Shown here: piece by piece, positions 35,040 through 48,600 of the stretch
How positions within the stretch are numbered: the first letter of the stretch is position 1
Layout: every line of letters begins with the position of its first letter
Assembly (NCBI RefSeq): GCF_035046505.1
Contig: NC_089822.1
Span: 111,989,307-112,053,306, forward strand
Source of the DNA: Tiliqua scincoides
Taxonomy: Eukaryota; Chordata; Lepidosauria; Squamata; Scincidae
Direction of reading: 5' to 3'
DNA: 64,000 nt
Translations under genes and position numbers: made by a program
The notes under the pieces: model-generated
Databases searched by the model: none
Seen by the model: only the letters and a program-made list of their open reading frames with translations
Told to the model about the DNA's origin: nothing

Positions 35040-37547
35040 ATTCTTATTGTGAAGAAAAATGGGAACAGCACTTGGTGATTAGCTGCAGCCCTTTCTCCCT
35101 TGCCCTTCACTTCACTCTTCTTACTGGTCTTCTTACTTAAAGACTGGGGTTTACCAGGAAATCAGTAGCTGCCACCACTAAGTAGGAAGCCCAGAAAGAA
35201 GGAGGTGCCGTTAAGAAGCCTCCCTCCTTGGTTAACTGAGAACCCCCAAATCCAGGGGTTCCACTTTAAACTAAAACAACAGTAGCAAAAGTTGAGCTGC
35301 CTGGCAGGTAGGGCAACCTGCTCCCTCCAGAATGAGCTTCATCCAGGCAGAGAAAGGCGTAAAAAAAATTAGGAGTTTATGTAAAAGACTGAAGGAACAA
35401 AACAGAATGGGAGGATGCAAAGATCAAAACAAGGTATGTATAAAAAAATAAACAGGAATGACTAAGGGAAGTCGTTGACAAAGTTTAGCAAGGAGATTAA
35501 GAGCAAATAGCAAATAAAACAAATTCCCTGACATGATTAAATAGTTCTAGTTATGGCAGGCCTTTCATAAAGTAGCAACCACCACCAACTATAGCCTGCC
35601 CTGGAGCAACATCCCTAAGTATTCATGGGTATGACCTCAAAAGTCTTCTGTTGATGATGTCATGGGTCAACCTGGATAGTTTATGACCACTGTGCACCCA
35701 TACCTACCCCTTGACCTGTTCATGTGATGTGGGATGGCCAGTCAATTGCTGTATGCCATCTCAGCAGGAAAGTCTTCAGTCACTGCACCCACTTCAAGTT
35801 TCTATGGTTGGCAGTACTAGCAGCAACCCAAAATTGAGCAATTTACACATCACATCAATTTACATAAGCTAATTAGCTCATTCACAGCACAATCCTATGA
35901 ATTCAATGGGACTTAATCCCTGAAAAGTGGTTACAGGTTTTGAATTGAATTGGTTTCAATTTATGTACTGACCTCTAAAACCTAACTTCTCCATAATATA
36001 TGAAAATGGAACTAATAGCAAACACACTGAGCAAAAACACACTAAGCAGAAAAGTGCCCAGTCCCACTTGGTTGGGGACTTTACCATGAGATTTTCCACT
36101 CTAAAACCATGAATAGGAGCCTAAAATCCAAACACTTTCACTCAGATTGTGGAACCTGTCTTCATGGTTCAGTGCGGATGGGGGCTGGGGACATGCATGG
36201 TCTGATAGAGGACTCAATCACAGAAAAACTGATTCCTGGGAGTAGGCAGTTCCTGCACTGAAATGGGATAATGGGGTAGGGAGAGGGATACTGGAATTCA
36301 GATTTATATGGGAGGTGAAAACTAGGAAACATGCCAGTTGACTACAGATGTAGTCTTTTGTGTTATCTTGCAGAGCACTACAGCCAGGGCTTGGCCCATC
36401 CATGAAGCATTGCTTCAAGCAGCAGATTGGTGGAGGTGTTCATCTCAGTCTTCCTACTTACCTCCATGCTTCTCCTTCTTCTACTCCCTGATTGGAAAAG
36501 AGGGGACAGAGAGAAAGAACTGTAGAGGAGAGTGCTGAGCTACAACATTGGAGAGTGGGAGGAGAGGTTATTACATCATCAGGTGGGGGCAGCATTTGGC
36601 ATGCTGCCTTAGGCATCAGGAGGTCTTGGGCTTTAGTCCTCTGGGGCTTTGTCACTTTAAGCAGGAAAACGTTAGGTTCTGGGACTCTGGAAAGTTAGAA
36701 ATCATGAAGTTGGAACAGGATGTGGCAGTGAAAGACATTCTGCACATGCTCAGAGGCATTGAGACAGGCTGCCAGAAGGAACAGAGAAAATGAGTTCCAG
36801 GATTACACAAGAAACTCAAAACTTTTGAAACAAATTATGTGGTTTGACCCCCAACTGTGAGGAAGAACTGAAACTAGGCGTGCTATTGCTCAGTGGAAAA
36901 GAACATGCATGTGGGACAAACAGGTGGCAGCTACAATAATTTATTCTGTTTTGTTTGACAGAATTAAATGGGAATTGTCTGTCAGGGTAGTAGAACAATT
37001 CAGAAGATGGTCCTTCTTAGCAGGCCACTGCAGTGCAAATGCATCAACAACCAGTTTATGTGTTTGGGGGCTGAGGCTTGGCATTGAAAAGAACTTCTGG
37101 GGATCAGCCTGGTTCAAATTAAATCTTACACGTAGGCTGATTTTGGAAGACGTTTTAGCCAAGTGAAGTGAGGCCCTACCGGTGGCTTCATAGCATTCTT
37201 CTATCTCATATGTAACCCAATAACTTTGGGAAATTACAAGTGATCAGTTCCAGAGTCTCTGGGAATATTCCTGGCATCAGCCATCAGAGTTGTATAAATT
37301 TGCACGACAATCAAAAAAACCAGAACCACCTGCTCTTGTTTACGCACTGTCTGCACTGTGTCCTTTCATACTTCAGGGTTTCCCAAAGAGGGCTGCCTGA
37401 CAACCCCCCACCCCTGGATCTGAGAAGTCTGAAGGGACAAGGAACGGGGCTGCTTTTATTAAGATGGCAGCTGCTTAGCATTACTGCTGCAACTATGTGT
37501 CTGATGAGAGTTGCCATATTTAATCTGTGGACAGGATGTCAATGACT
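35040..37547. other. intergenic stretch, mostly unclassified
   Basis: Only a worn half of the palindromic repeat (about 35886-35930) is recognised. Frames of 60-100 residues show no family resemblance. Confidence 0.4.
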
Positions 37548-38077
37548 GACAGCCCAATCCTAAGCTTTCTGGTGCCCGCTGGAGCAGTGGCACCAAAATG
37601 GCTACCGCTGTGTCCAGCAGGCACCAGGAAGCAGCAGGAGATCTCCTCAGGGGAAGGAGACTTTTGTCCCCTCCCCTGGGGAAAGCCCCAAGCCCTGCAA
37701 TGTGGCTTCTCAAGTATGCACTGGCTATATTGCTGGCACAGACTTGAGAGACTCCGTTTTGGGCTGGAAGGAGAGCTCCACCAGTCCCGCTCCCTCTCGC
37801 CCCACTTCCTCACCATAGCCACCCTCCCCCATCTGCCGCTGCCCTCCCCTGCCCCAGAATGCCTCCCTCTCACCCCAACAAACTCTCTGCTGCCCAGAGT
37901 TCGTCCCTTGCTTCAGGCAGTGTGCAGCCAGCTTGCGGCTGACACTGGGCTCAGCATGGACTGGTGCTGGGCCGGCTCCAGTGCTGACCTGGTGCTGAGT
38001 GTTGTAGGCGTGACTTATGGCACATTTGTGGCACCCAGCTGTCATAAGGCCAGCGCGACGAGCTTAGGATTGGGCTC
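37548..38077. mobile_element. larger inverted-ended MITE
   Basis: Starts acagcccaatcctaagctt and ends gagcttaggattgggctc, inverted. Interior is GC-rich with caccaaaatggctacc and tgacttatggcacattt motifs shared with 27740-28221. A 211-residue open frame across it is a composition artefact. Confidence 0.68.
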
Positions 38078-38254
38078 TGAAATAGCTGTGGTGCATAATG
38101 ATGGGAGAAACTGCACTTGCCAAAATTCTCTCTTCAGTCAAGTGGTTAAAAGAATTGAATAACAAGTCTTCTCCCAGAGAATTTTACCAATGTTTGCTTG
38201 CTTGCCTTTCATTCAACACATTTTTGTGCAAATGCAGCAGAAGATAGTGAAAAG

Positions 38255-38600
38255 ATGTCTTGCAGAACCAGACCTAGCAGTCCATCTAACCCAGCATCCT
38301 GACTCCAACAGTGGTCATCCAGATGCTTCTGGACAGCTCACAAACGTTTGTATGCAAAGGGAACAGCTTTGCCCTTGTTTGTCCCCCAGCAATTGGTATG
38401 CAGGTCTATACTGCCACTGAACATGAAGGTTCTGTGTAGCTATCATGTCTAAAGCTCTTTAATATTCTCTACCACGAATTTGTTTTGTTGCCTTTAAAGT
38501 AATCTAAGCCAGGTCATCACCACATCTTGTGTCACTGAATTCCACAAGCTACTTATGTATTGTGTGAAGAAGCACTTTATTTAACTGGATGATCTTGAGT
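38255..38600. mobile_element. old CR1/L3-like repeat
   Basis: Contains cagcatcctgactccaacag, cactgaattccacaagc and gtgtgaagaagcactttat, phrases typical of old LINE 3' regions in reptiles. Clade not certain. Confidence 0.45.
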
Positions 38601-38919
38601 TCTTTGTATTATGAAAGAGGAAGGAAATGTGTGTGCATGTGTGTGTGTGTCTGTCTACTCTCTGGGCTAGTCAAAAGATTGTTTTTAGTTGCAGCTGTCC
38701 TGAGTCCCAAGAGACAGGTTTCCATCTTCAGTGACCCAGGTCAGATTCCTGATTCCAGAGTCTTAAGACAGTTTGGACTAGCTGGGGCCAGGACAAGAAC
38801 TGAAACCAAGACATTTCTCTAAGGGTTCACATATGTCCCATTAACCTTTATCATCTTACCATCTTGCTCAGCTTTATTGCTATTGTTTTCTCTAGGGAGG
38901 GGGAATAGAGGGCATTAAG

Positions 38920-38921
<2 letters not shown>

Positions 38922-38964
<43 letters not shown>
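38922..38964. repeat. (GA)n microsatellite
   Basis: About 20 uninterrupted AG units. Confidence 0.95.
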
Positions 38965-38966
<2 letters not shown>

Positions 38967-39463
38967 GAATATGGCAGTGCCCTAATTGTGAGACTGCTGA
39001 GTGAATTCCAGAGCAGAGCAGCTCTGCCAGTCTGAGAGAGAGCGTGATTGATGGCATCTCCTCCAAAGGCAAAAAGATGTGGAGGGAGGCTGATGCCAGC
39101 TGGCTGGATAACAAATTTCAGCCACAGTAATTGGTAGCTTCTGCTGGGGGGCCTACTGTGCAAACACACAGATATTTCTAGAGAGATCTTTTAAAGGACA
39201 CCTGAGGGTGGCAAGTGAGCAGAAAATCCTGACAGGCAAGTGTCTGTCCATCAAAACACAGCTGACAATTTTTATGACCCCCCCCCCTCGTTGAGGTATT
39301 TTGACTCTTGTTGATTTTCTTTCTTTTTTTGCAAGAGCTGGTGGTATTTGAATCTGAATGCTCCATTGCCCAAATCATCTTGCTCAGTAGTGTGGACCAG
39401 GCATTCTGCACATGCTCAGGGGCTCTGTCTCTCATAGTGATTCATAGGTTTCCTGCGGCAGTC

Positions 39464-39549
39464 ACAGCCCAATCACTTTCCTGGGAGTAAGCCCCACTGA
39501 CTTTAATGAGACGTCCTTCTGAGCAGACATGCCTAGGAGTGGGCTGTGT
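39464..39549. repeat. palindromic repeat at the edge of the PODNL1 CpG island
   Basis: cagcccaatcactttcctg through ggagtaagccccactga to ctaggagtgggctgtg; somewhat shortened. Confidence 0.7.
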
Positions 39550-39559
39550 GTCAGAGAGG

Positions 39560-40350
39560 TCTCCAGGACCCGCATCCTGCTGCGGAGGGGTTAACGAGAT
39601 GAGTCTGAGGGGCGCCGCATCTGAGATGCAAGGGGAGGGGCAGAGATCTACAGGATCAGAGGAAAGGCGTGTGTGGTGCCTGAGCAACTGTCAAGAGGAG
39701 GCGACCCAGGCTTGTTGCGCGTGTCCTGTGCAGGCGCTGGAGAGAGAGGGGAGGACGGACACGTCTCGCGGCGCTGGGGAAAGCAAACCACAGCAGCGAA
39801 GCGCTGCTGATCTCCCCCTGGAGAGTCGCGCCTGGCTGGCATTCCAGCAGCCTTCCTCGGCTGCGGGAGGGTTGTGTAACAACACCCCCTCCTTCCCGGC
39901 TTTGATCGGCTGGAAAACAAGAAGACATAACATTACTCTCTCCCCCGCCCTCCTTCCCCTGCAGAAGCAGCAGCGGCGGCGGCGGCGGCAGGTCCTGTCC
40001 CGGTTGCCTTGGGGGCAGAAAGGGGAGGGTTTCTTGGGGCACCTCGGCGCGCCTTCCCCGGGCAAGAGAGGTTGGTTTCAGAAGGAAAAAGGAAGGCGAT
40101 CGAGCAGGGACCGGGCGGGGAAGGGGTGCCGCCCGCGCGGGTCTGGATCCCATTAGCGATCCGTGACATCCTCCCGCGGAGAGGCGGCTCCAGCCAAGCA
40201 GGGCGATGGTGAGCAAGAACGCGCCGGGACGGCTTCTTCCCGCGCCGGGCAGCGCATCGGCTGCTGCGCGGAGGCGCCTGTAGGGGGCAGAGCGGGAGTC
40301 GGGAGGGGCCGGCGGGTGCGGATCCCCCTGGCACGGCTGAAGGCTTGAGC
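39560..40350 (+). promoter_or_regulatory. PODNL1: CpG island, probable PODNL1 promoter and 5' UTR
   Basis: Dense in CpG with a GGC run at 39973-39988. It ends in a start codon directly followed by a splice donor (40206-40210). It lies just upstream of the only leucine-rich-repeat gene on this strand. Open frames of up to 253 residues on the minus strand here are composition artefacts. Confidence 0.65.
40206..40208 (+). CDS. PODNL1: PODNL1 proposed exon 1: start codon only
   Basis: ATG in the context gggcgATG is followed at once by donor GTGAGC. Exon 2 has no usable in-frame ATG before its signal peptide and starts in phase 0, so joining gives [12 protein letters not shown], an ideal signal peptide. 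The exon also holds the 5' UTR in the CpG island. Inference; no transcript seen. Confidence 0.5.
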
Positions 40351-42603
40351 AGATGAGCGGCAGGTCCACGCTCGGGGCACGAGCCGCCCGGGAAGGCAAA
40401 GCTGCGGCCAGGCGCATGGAACTTCCCGGTGCACTCTGTCACCATATCGCCCCTAGTCTGAGACAGAGACTGCATCCCCACCTTCCCTGTGCGTGCTGTT
40501 CCTAAAGTGCGCGCTCTAATCCGCGTTAACAAAACTGACACCAGTCCGGATTCACTCCTGTCCAGTCACGATCGTGTGAATGTGGAGAGGCTGGGCAAGA
40601 GACTGGCTTTCTGGCTTGTGTCTGGTTAGCTTTTGCAGGAAGATATTCTACAGGTGCAGACTTTTTCTGACAAGGAGATGCGATGATGGAGAAAGCTTCA
40701 CCTGGAGAAATGCAAACTGGCATGAATACACAAAAGGCACAATCCTAACCAGGTCTACTCAGAAGTAAATCCTATTTTGTTCAGTGGGGCTTACTCTCAG
40801 GAAAGTGTGGTTAGGATTGCAGCCTATGGCAGTGTTTTTCAATCTTTTTCATCTTATGGCGCACAGACAAGATACTAAAACTGTCAAGGCACACCATCAG
40901 TTTTTTGATAGTTGACAAGGCGCACCATGCTGTTGGTGGGGGACTCACATCCCCCAATGGCCTTACTAGTAAATGACCCTCCCTCAAACTCCCGCGGCAC
41001 ACATGCAGACTAGTCACGGCACACCAGTGTGCCACAGCGCAGTGATTGAAAATGGCAGCACTAGGGGTAGAGACTGTGGGCCAAATCCTATCCATCTTTC
41101 TAGGGCACCAGTGGGGCACATGCTTCATCTTGTGGTGGTGGGGGCAGTCACAGAAGCCTACTCTGTGTAAAGGAACATTTGTAAAGGATTGCATTGTGGC
41201 TGCATCGGTGCTAGAAAGTTGGATACGATTGGGCCCTGTATCAGGGAAATTAAAACCAAAAGTGGAAACTTACCACCAATGCCAAAGGTTGTTTTTCTTT
41301 TTTCTAAATACAAGGGCAAAAACCAACAGAACTGGGAAGTACAGAACTCAGTTGAGTATCAGGACATCCAGGATCTAGTAAGTCATTAAGGTGACAGGAG
41401 TTTAGTGGTAAGAGGACAAGTTTTTGAGCAGGTTTTATAGTCCCCCAAATTAGTAGATGTCTACTGATTTGTATTAGAATGCAGAATTCCTAATGGAGAT
41501 CAGAACAACCCAAATGAGTGTTGCTAAGTGGCAGTGGCATCGCTAGGGGGGTGCTGGGGGTGCGGGCCGCACCGGGTGACGTGACCTGGGGGTGACGTGC
41601 TAAAATTGCGCCTTTATGAGCTACCGCATCATGCCATACACCGCTGGATGTGGAATGACCAGAGGAACACAATGCAAAACACCCCGTCGAGATAGCTCTT
41701 CCTTCAAAGGTTATGACCAAAAAACTGGAAAGAAAAAATGCATGGAGCCCTATGGAAAGTGAAAGTGAGCCGTAGCGTGCGTTTACTCGCAAGTAGGCAT
41801 GCTTGCCGTAGTGCGTCGGAAAGGGCAGGCTGAGAGGACTCCAACGACACCAGAATGGTCCTGATCCAGTGATTGCAGCCCCAAAAATACCTGAGGAGGA
41901 GGTCCCTCCCCCTCAGCTGCAAATGTATTGAGCCCTATGGAAAGCGAAGCAGCCTCAGGTAGCGTTTACTCGCAAGTAGGCAGACGTGCCTTGGCTGTGA
42001 TCAGGCCAGGCAAAGGGGAATGTGAGGACACCAGCATGGTCCCAACCTGATGGGACTGGAGCACAACAAAAGCCCCAGAAAGCAGCCTCCCCCCCCCACT
42101 AGAAAGGACCAACAAAGAGGCTTGAACTGGTAAGGGGAAAGTTTTCTATTTTGCACTTGCAGTTTCCCTCACCGCCCATTCCTACCCACACTTCCTGGGA
42201 GTAAGCCCAACTGACTCTAATGGGACTTACTTCTGAGTAGACAGGCATAGGATTGGGCTCTCAGACTTGTAAAGCCAGGTGGGTCTTTGTATTGATGTGC
42301 TTGAAATAGAAGGACTTTAAACTGGGCACTGGGGAAGGCTGAAGATCTCACTGATTCTTGGGGGGGGGGGTGTTATTGCAGACAGACTACAGAGAAAACT
42401 CACTTGGTGGAACAGGGCTGGCTCTCTCTTATTTATTTCTTTTATTTTAATTTAACTATTTATAATTATTTATTTTCATTTGCTTGATGATGTCACTTCT
42501 GGCCATGTCATCACTTCCAATGGGTCCTGGACAGATTGTCATTCTAAAAAGTGGGTTCCAGTGCTAAAAGTATGAGAACTGCTGCAATAAGGTGTTAGTA
42601 AGT

Positions 42604-42665
<62 letters not shown>

Positions 42666-45600
42666 CAGACTCCACAAGTTTTCAAAATCACTAAAATCAG
42701 AATTTGGAGGAACAATACCATCATGAACAATACCAATACCATTTGGAGGAACAATATCATCATAATATGTCAATCAATGCATAATTTCATGCAGAATGCA
42801 ATGAAACAAACCACATTGAAATATCTGTATTCCAGCAAAAGGTACTGCCCAAAAACCAGTGGGGGGAGGGCAATGGTACATCACCACACCCACCAACTGG
42901 AGTGTTGCCCCGCCCATTGCATATAATTTGTGATTTGATGGTGAAACTGGAAGGGAGATTTTCCTGTAAAATTTACAAGGATCCCTGAAGATCCATTTAA
43001 AGTTTAAGTGGCTCTGAATTATAGCCAGATCCATCATGTGACAACCTTAAAAACTAGCTAGCATATTTGTTGAAGCCACAATATGTTCTTGCTGCAGTGA
43101 TTCAGACAGTCCCCATGCATTCCATTGGCTTTTCAGGATCATTCTTTTTAGTTGGCATCATCAGCATGGAGGGAAGTGGAGATGGTCAAAGAGAATGTTT
43201 TTCTGTTTTAAGCAACTGAACTGTGCAACCTGAGAGGTGCAAGCCCTGGATCCTTTCTAGTGTAGTAGAGGCTTTTGGGATGTACTTCTCAGATTCTGCA
43301 GTCCTTTGAAAAGATTGTCAGGCCTCATAACTGTTTGGGTGGCTTGTTTAGTCTAGGCAGCGCTGATGCAACTGATGAGCATGTTGCTACACAGCTCTAC
43401 TCCTTTTAGACAGCTCCACACCCACTTCAGGCTTGCAAAGTCCAGCTCCTGTGTGCTGCTAGCAGGAGAATTGCCTAGTAGATTTTATCTCTTGCTAACG
43501 AAAGAGTGATATTTGGATTTTCCACTTCCAGCAAGATTTGGGGCTAGTCTTCCAAATTCCAGAATGGGGTTGGGGAAAGATACAGACAAGCTTAACCTGG
43601 AGGTATGCTTTGGATGCCTCCATCCATCCCCATTTCCTCATTAAAAAAACAGTGCCGCATCCTGCCTCTGGGTTGCCTCTGGGTTGCACCTTTGCTACTT
43701 TTCATTTCAGGTGGAGACCCAATAAAGATTTCAGTTTGCATAGCCAATTTGCAAATGGACATTCACCCCTTATTCTGTGTTAGTTTGCAACTCTTACCAG
43801 CCTACACACACTTCTGACACCCTTCTTCATGCGTAGAATTCCTACATAAACATTTGCTTACAGGCTGCCCTGTGTTTTTTTGCTTTTGCCATTTCCTTGT
43901 TCAAATATACTCATTTTTTCTGTACCCCCTGGAAGAGACAAGCACCCTCTTGTGCCTTTCAGCTCCCCCCTGCAATCAATGAGGTATTTCAATGATTTGG
44001 GGGCTCTGTCTACATTCCCAGTAGAACTGGCTTGTGTGGGGGGGGGGCTTCCTGCCCTCCTCAGTGAAGCAGACAGGGGAGGCATTGAAAGAAATGTGTG
44101 TGATGGTGTTGTACAGGGACCCCATTGACTAGCCTTGACCTTTGCCCCCAGCAGCTGTGCAGTGGTTATTTCCTACTACTCCTGCTCTTGAGCATCCCTC
44201 CTGGCTTTCTGCTCGAAAACCACAATGATGACAGTGACAATGACAATGATGATGACTTGCTGCTTACAACTTCCCAGCCTTGGGGGGGTATCCCTGCCCA
44301 GAATGCACCCAGCTGCCCAGCGAACTGCACTTGCCCAACAGAGGAGACGGTAGACTGTGGCGGCCTTGACCTGCACATCTTCCCCAGAAACATATCCAAA
44401 AGCATCCAACATCTTTCACTGCAGGTAACAAAGGAGCTGATAGTGGGGCAAGTGATGGGCCTGGCCCTATTTGGGTGAAGTGAGAGCTGAGAGCAGGGCA
44501 CTAGAAGGCACCCAGACAAGAGTTTGTGATATCCCCTTTTCTGCCCATCTTATGCCATGCTGGTCTTCTTTTTGCAGAATAACCAGTTGCAGGAACTGCC
44601 ATACAATGAGCTGTCTCGGCTTACTAGCCTGAGGACCTTGAATCTCCACAACAACCACATCACTTCTGCAGGTGAGTAGAAGCAAGGGAGTAGGATATTT
44701 GGAAGGTTTTTTCCCCCAGCATTCTAGGGGAAACTCTAAGGGTTAGCAATTTCGAATTGACCCAAGATTACTGTCCCCTTAAGCGTTGGTGGGTCAGTGA
44801 GTGGAAAGGCACAATCAGAACTGCATAAAGGGGCTGGGTCCCAAGGCTCAGTCTTTGAACTATGCCATGAAAGTGAAGTGACTTTAGATTGGAAATACTG
44901 CCCCAAGCCAGAGAGCCTTGCATCTGTATCTGCAGGACAGTGCAAACTAACTCTGTTGCTTCTTGGGCGTAATGCCTAGTTGGCAGGGGTAGAGGTTTTG
45001 CTCTTGCAGAAAGGCCTGCATGGGGACAAGCAAAAGTAAGGGAGCCCTGCAGCTTTGCAAGAATCCCAAATTCGTGCCTTTTTCTAGTGTGTCCCATTTT
45101 AAAGGTCTGCCGGACGAAGCCTTTGAGGCCTTGCAGTTGCTTCAATACATCTACCTGGCCAATAATAAGGTGAGTGCAAGTGGAGTTGCGGGAAGGATCT
45201 TTGATTCTCACAGGCTTTGAAATGCAAACCACCAAATCACATGATGCCACTAAATTTTATCAGGAATAATATTCACAAGGGGATGTTCCACCCACAACTG
45301 TTCCTTCCCACTCCCCTGAGAAAATAGTGAGAGCTCATGCGTCCGACAGATCAGTTATTTCTTAACATCAATTACTGTCTTATGTCCATAATCAGCAGGG
45401 CCAAAGGATATTAGGGGTAGATTTTCCTAGCGTTCAATTCATCTTTTCAAGGTGATATGAGGATTCTAATTCACATTAGTGGTTGCATAACTAGGAGGGA
45501 TGATTGTCATATTGATTTAATTTGCACAGTAAAATAATGTGATTTTGGTTCGTGCTGAACATGTCTAGAATCCAGGTACTGTATTTTTTTTTTCCAAAAT

Positions 45601-48600
45601 GTGCCATTTTCCTGTCTCAATTGATTTTGTAAAGACGATCATACATGGTAAACATGTGCCTGAAATGTCCTGAAGGCTGGATGCTTGTCAGAGCTAGGAT
45701 TCTGTCTCACTCTGAACTCTAGGTATGGACCCTCATAACAAGTCTAGCCATAAAGTGAAGATCTTATCTCCAAAGACCCTTCCGTTCTGCCTCTGATGAC
45801 AATGCAAAAAGCATGTCAATAGAAACAGTGAGAACAAATAATAAACAGAATATAAATTATTCTTTACCACATTTCAGGCAAGTAATTCTGACCCTCATCT
45901 AAAATGTTCAATAGTTTCACCCATTGTTCCATCAAGTATTTCTTACTTCTGTAGTTTTAACTAAACTCTTCCTAAATTTCATAGTATACATAAATTGGTT
46001 ACTGCTGAACCCAGAAATATTATTTTCCAGTTTGTCAAGAGTTGAGCCTAATGCATGTTGCTAACATTTAGCACTCAAAAGTTTCTGTTTGTTCTCTGAG
46101 CCAGACCATCTTTTTAAATCTCACACTTGCAGTGAAAATTATTCACTTGTTGCCAAGACCCTCAGAAAGTCGTAGGCAGTTGGTTTAAAGGACAAACAAG
46201 AGACCTACCAGTGAATGTGAAGTTTTTCCTGTGCCATCTCATCCTGTAGGCAGGGGAACAATGTGAATACTCTTGAGAGGAAAATGCTTCTCTGAACAAA
46301 CCCTTCCCCCTTTTCATGGAATCCTTGTTCTCCCTATAGGCAGCCATTCACTGACATAAGAGAAAGTAAAGGAGTGCCCTCAAGGCCAACACTTTCCACC
46401 TGTGGTGACCCAGTCTTTGAAAATCATTCTTCATGAATCATTATTCCACCAAACATTGTCCTTAAAATACATGGGTTTCCATTTTCACTTTGAATGTAAA
46501 CTTGCCTCTTTCTACCTCCCCACCGCCTCGGAATCTAAAATGATGCCCCTTGCATGTGATCAAACTGGGCCTGGCCATTCTTATGCTCATATGGCAACGG
46601 ACCAGAGGTGGGTGGGCTGCAAATGTAGGCAGCTGAGATCAGCTTGACATTCTCAACATGGTTCTCCTTTGCAGCTGACTGTAGCACCGCAACTCCTACC
46701 CAACACCCTGCGTATTGTGGATCTTGCTGCCAACCGCCTGACATGCATTTACCCACTCACCTTTGGACACAAACCTGGCCTCCGGTAAGGTTGGTGGTAC
46801 CTCAGTTAGGGAGCAAAAAGATAGGGAGGTCCCTGAATGTAATCTACAAGCTCCACCCCATTCTTACTCTCGCAGTTTGATCATTAAGACTGCACTGTAT
46901 AGCTTGGCTCCCTAATGAGTGCAGGTGTACAGTACAGACACAGGCATCCCCCTGTACCCACGGTGGTTCTGTTCTCCTCCTCCCCACAGATATGGAAACC
47001 ACAGGTATGGAGGACCACTATTCAAATAGCAGCCCCTGCACCCCCATTCCCTTTTTCTTTAGTAGTACTGGAAGCACTGGCGTTTCTTCCTTTAACAAAG
47101 CAACATTCTTGCTTCACTGAAGAGTGATGTGCAGGCAAAACCAGCCTGCACGCTATAGGCAGGAGACTAAATGAACATTAACAGGAACACTTCCTGTTAA
47201 TGTGCAGTTGGTCTTCCTCTAGGATGCAGGCTGGTCACCTGCACGTTGCTCTTCAGTTCAGCAAGCGTGTCACTCTGTTAAAGCAAAGAACACCAGCACT
47301 TCCAGTCCTACTAAACAAATACTACTATAATGCGTGCAGGGGGTGTCGTCATCTGGATCAGTGGATAACTGAATCTGTGGATACCTGATCCGTGGATACA
47401 GGGAGACACCTGTATTTGCAAACACAATTTTGTTCACACTTTGAATTTTCACAAGTACATTGAAGATATTTTGGGGCCCAACTACATGTTAAATATGGTG
47501 CTGCAATTCTTTTTCCCCTCACATTTTTTAAAAAGCAAAGCAGCTACAAGTCTCTGTGGGAGACAGGAGATGGAGATGAAGAAGAAAGGAGTGTTTAAAC
47601 CTTTTCTTTCCAGCCACCTATTTGCTCAATATTGCTTTCCCCTCTGAACTTGTTTTCCTGACCAAGAGGAAGAAAAACAGGGTTCCCACAGAGAGAAAAG
47701 CAGCATGGAGAAGGGAACTGTGAGCAAACAAAATCTGACAGGAAAAGGGTAGTAGTCCCACTCCAATCTCTAGTCCTCCATTCAACTTCAAACCAAGTAG
47801 TACAATATATTGCTTGCTTTGAGTTAAGAAAAAAAAAGTTGGGGGAAAAGTCATGGAATGTGTAACATCCAATTTGGCTCTTAGGTGCACTACTGAAAAA
47901 AAAGATGTAATATGTGAATGATACTCACCCTGGTATCTTTGTAAAGGGGAGCTCCTATTTGCAGCTGGTGTGGGGCTGCTCCCCCCCCCCAACTGCACTC
48001 CTAATTTGTTCAACTGACTTTTCTCCCACACAGGTCTGTTTATCTACACAACAACCAGCTGAATAACTCAGGCCTGCCCTCTGATGCTTTCAATGGCTCT
48101 TCTGCAGTCAGCACCCTGATTCTCTCCAACAACCTGCTCACCTATGTGCCCAAGAACTTGCCCCCTGCCATTTCCCGTCTCCATTTACAGGTTGGCAACT
48201 GAGATTCCCTGGAGAGAGTCTCCAGACTATGTTCTTTCCAAATCTGCAAGTGGCCAGAGTGCAGTGAGAGAAGGAGCTTTCGGGAACGAAGGGGAAAGGG
48301 AACCAAAGAACCCTGTTTTTTCACTCAGACCCTCAGAGTGGAGTCTAGCAGATAGAACAAGAATGCTGGTGTCCTAAATCAGAGGCTGTGAAAACTATGT
48401 GCTGAAGGCAGTTTCCAAGTTCTGTAACCTCACAGCTGTGTATTTGGAATATATTATGTCATTCTAGTAATATGTAAACACACATGCAGCCCAATCCTAT
48501 CCACATTTATTCAGATATTGGTTGTACTTAGTTCAGTGGAACTTAGGGCACAATCCTAACCTTTCCAGCCCTGACATAAGGGCAATGCAGCTCTGAAGTA

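Noticed and set aside
37527-38162. 211-residue open frame
   Set aside because: Lies within an inverted-ended repeat that has a sister copy at 27740 lacking the same frame.
39656-40417. 253-residue open frame on the minus strand in the CpG island
   Set aside because: Arg/Pro/Ser-rich with no family motif. Long frames are expected in GC-rich sequence, and several overlapping frames on both strands are equally long.
44125-44151. Upstream in-frame start for PODNL1 exon 2
   Set aside because: The only start there is a TTG, and an acceptor CCCCCAG lies at 44151; the reading upstream is intron.
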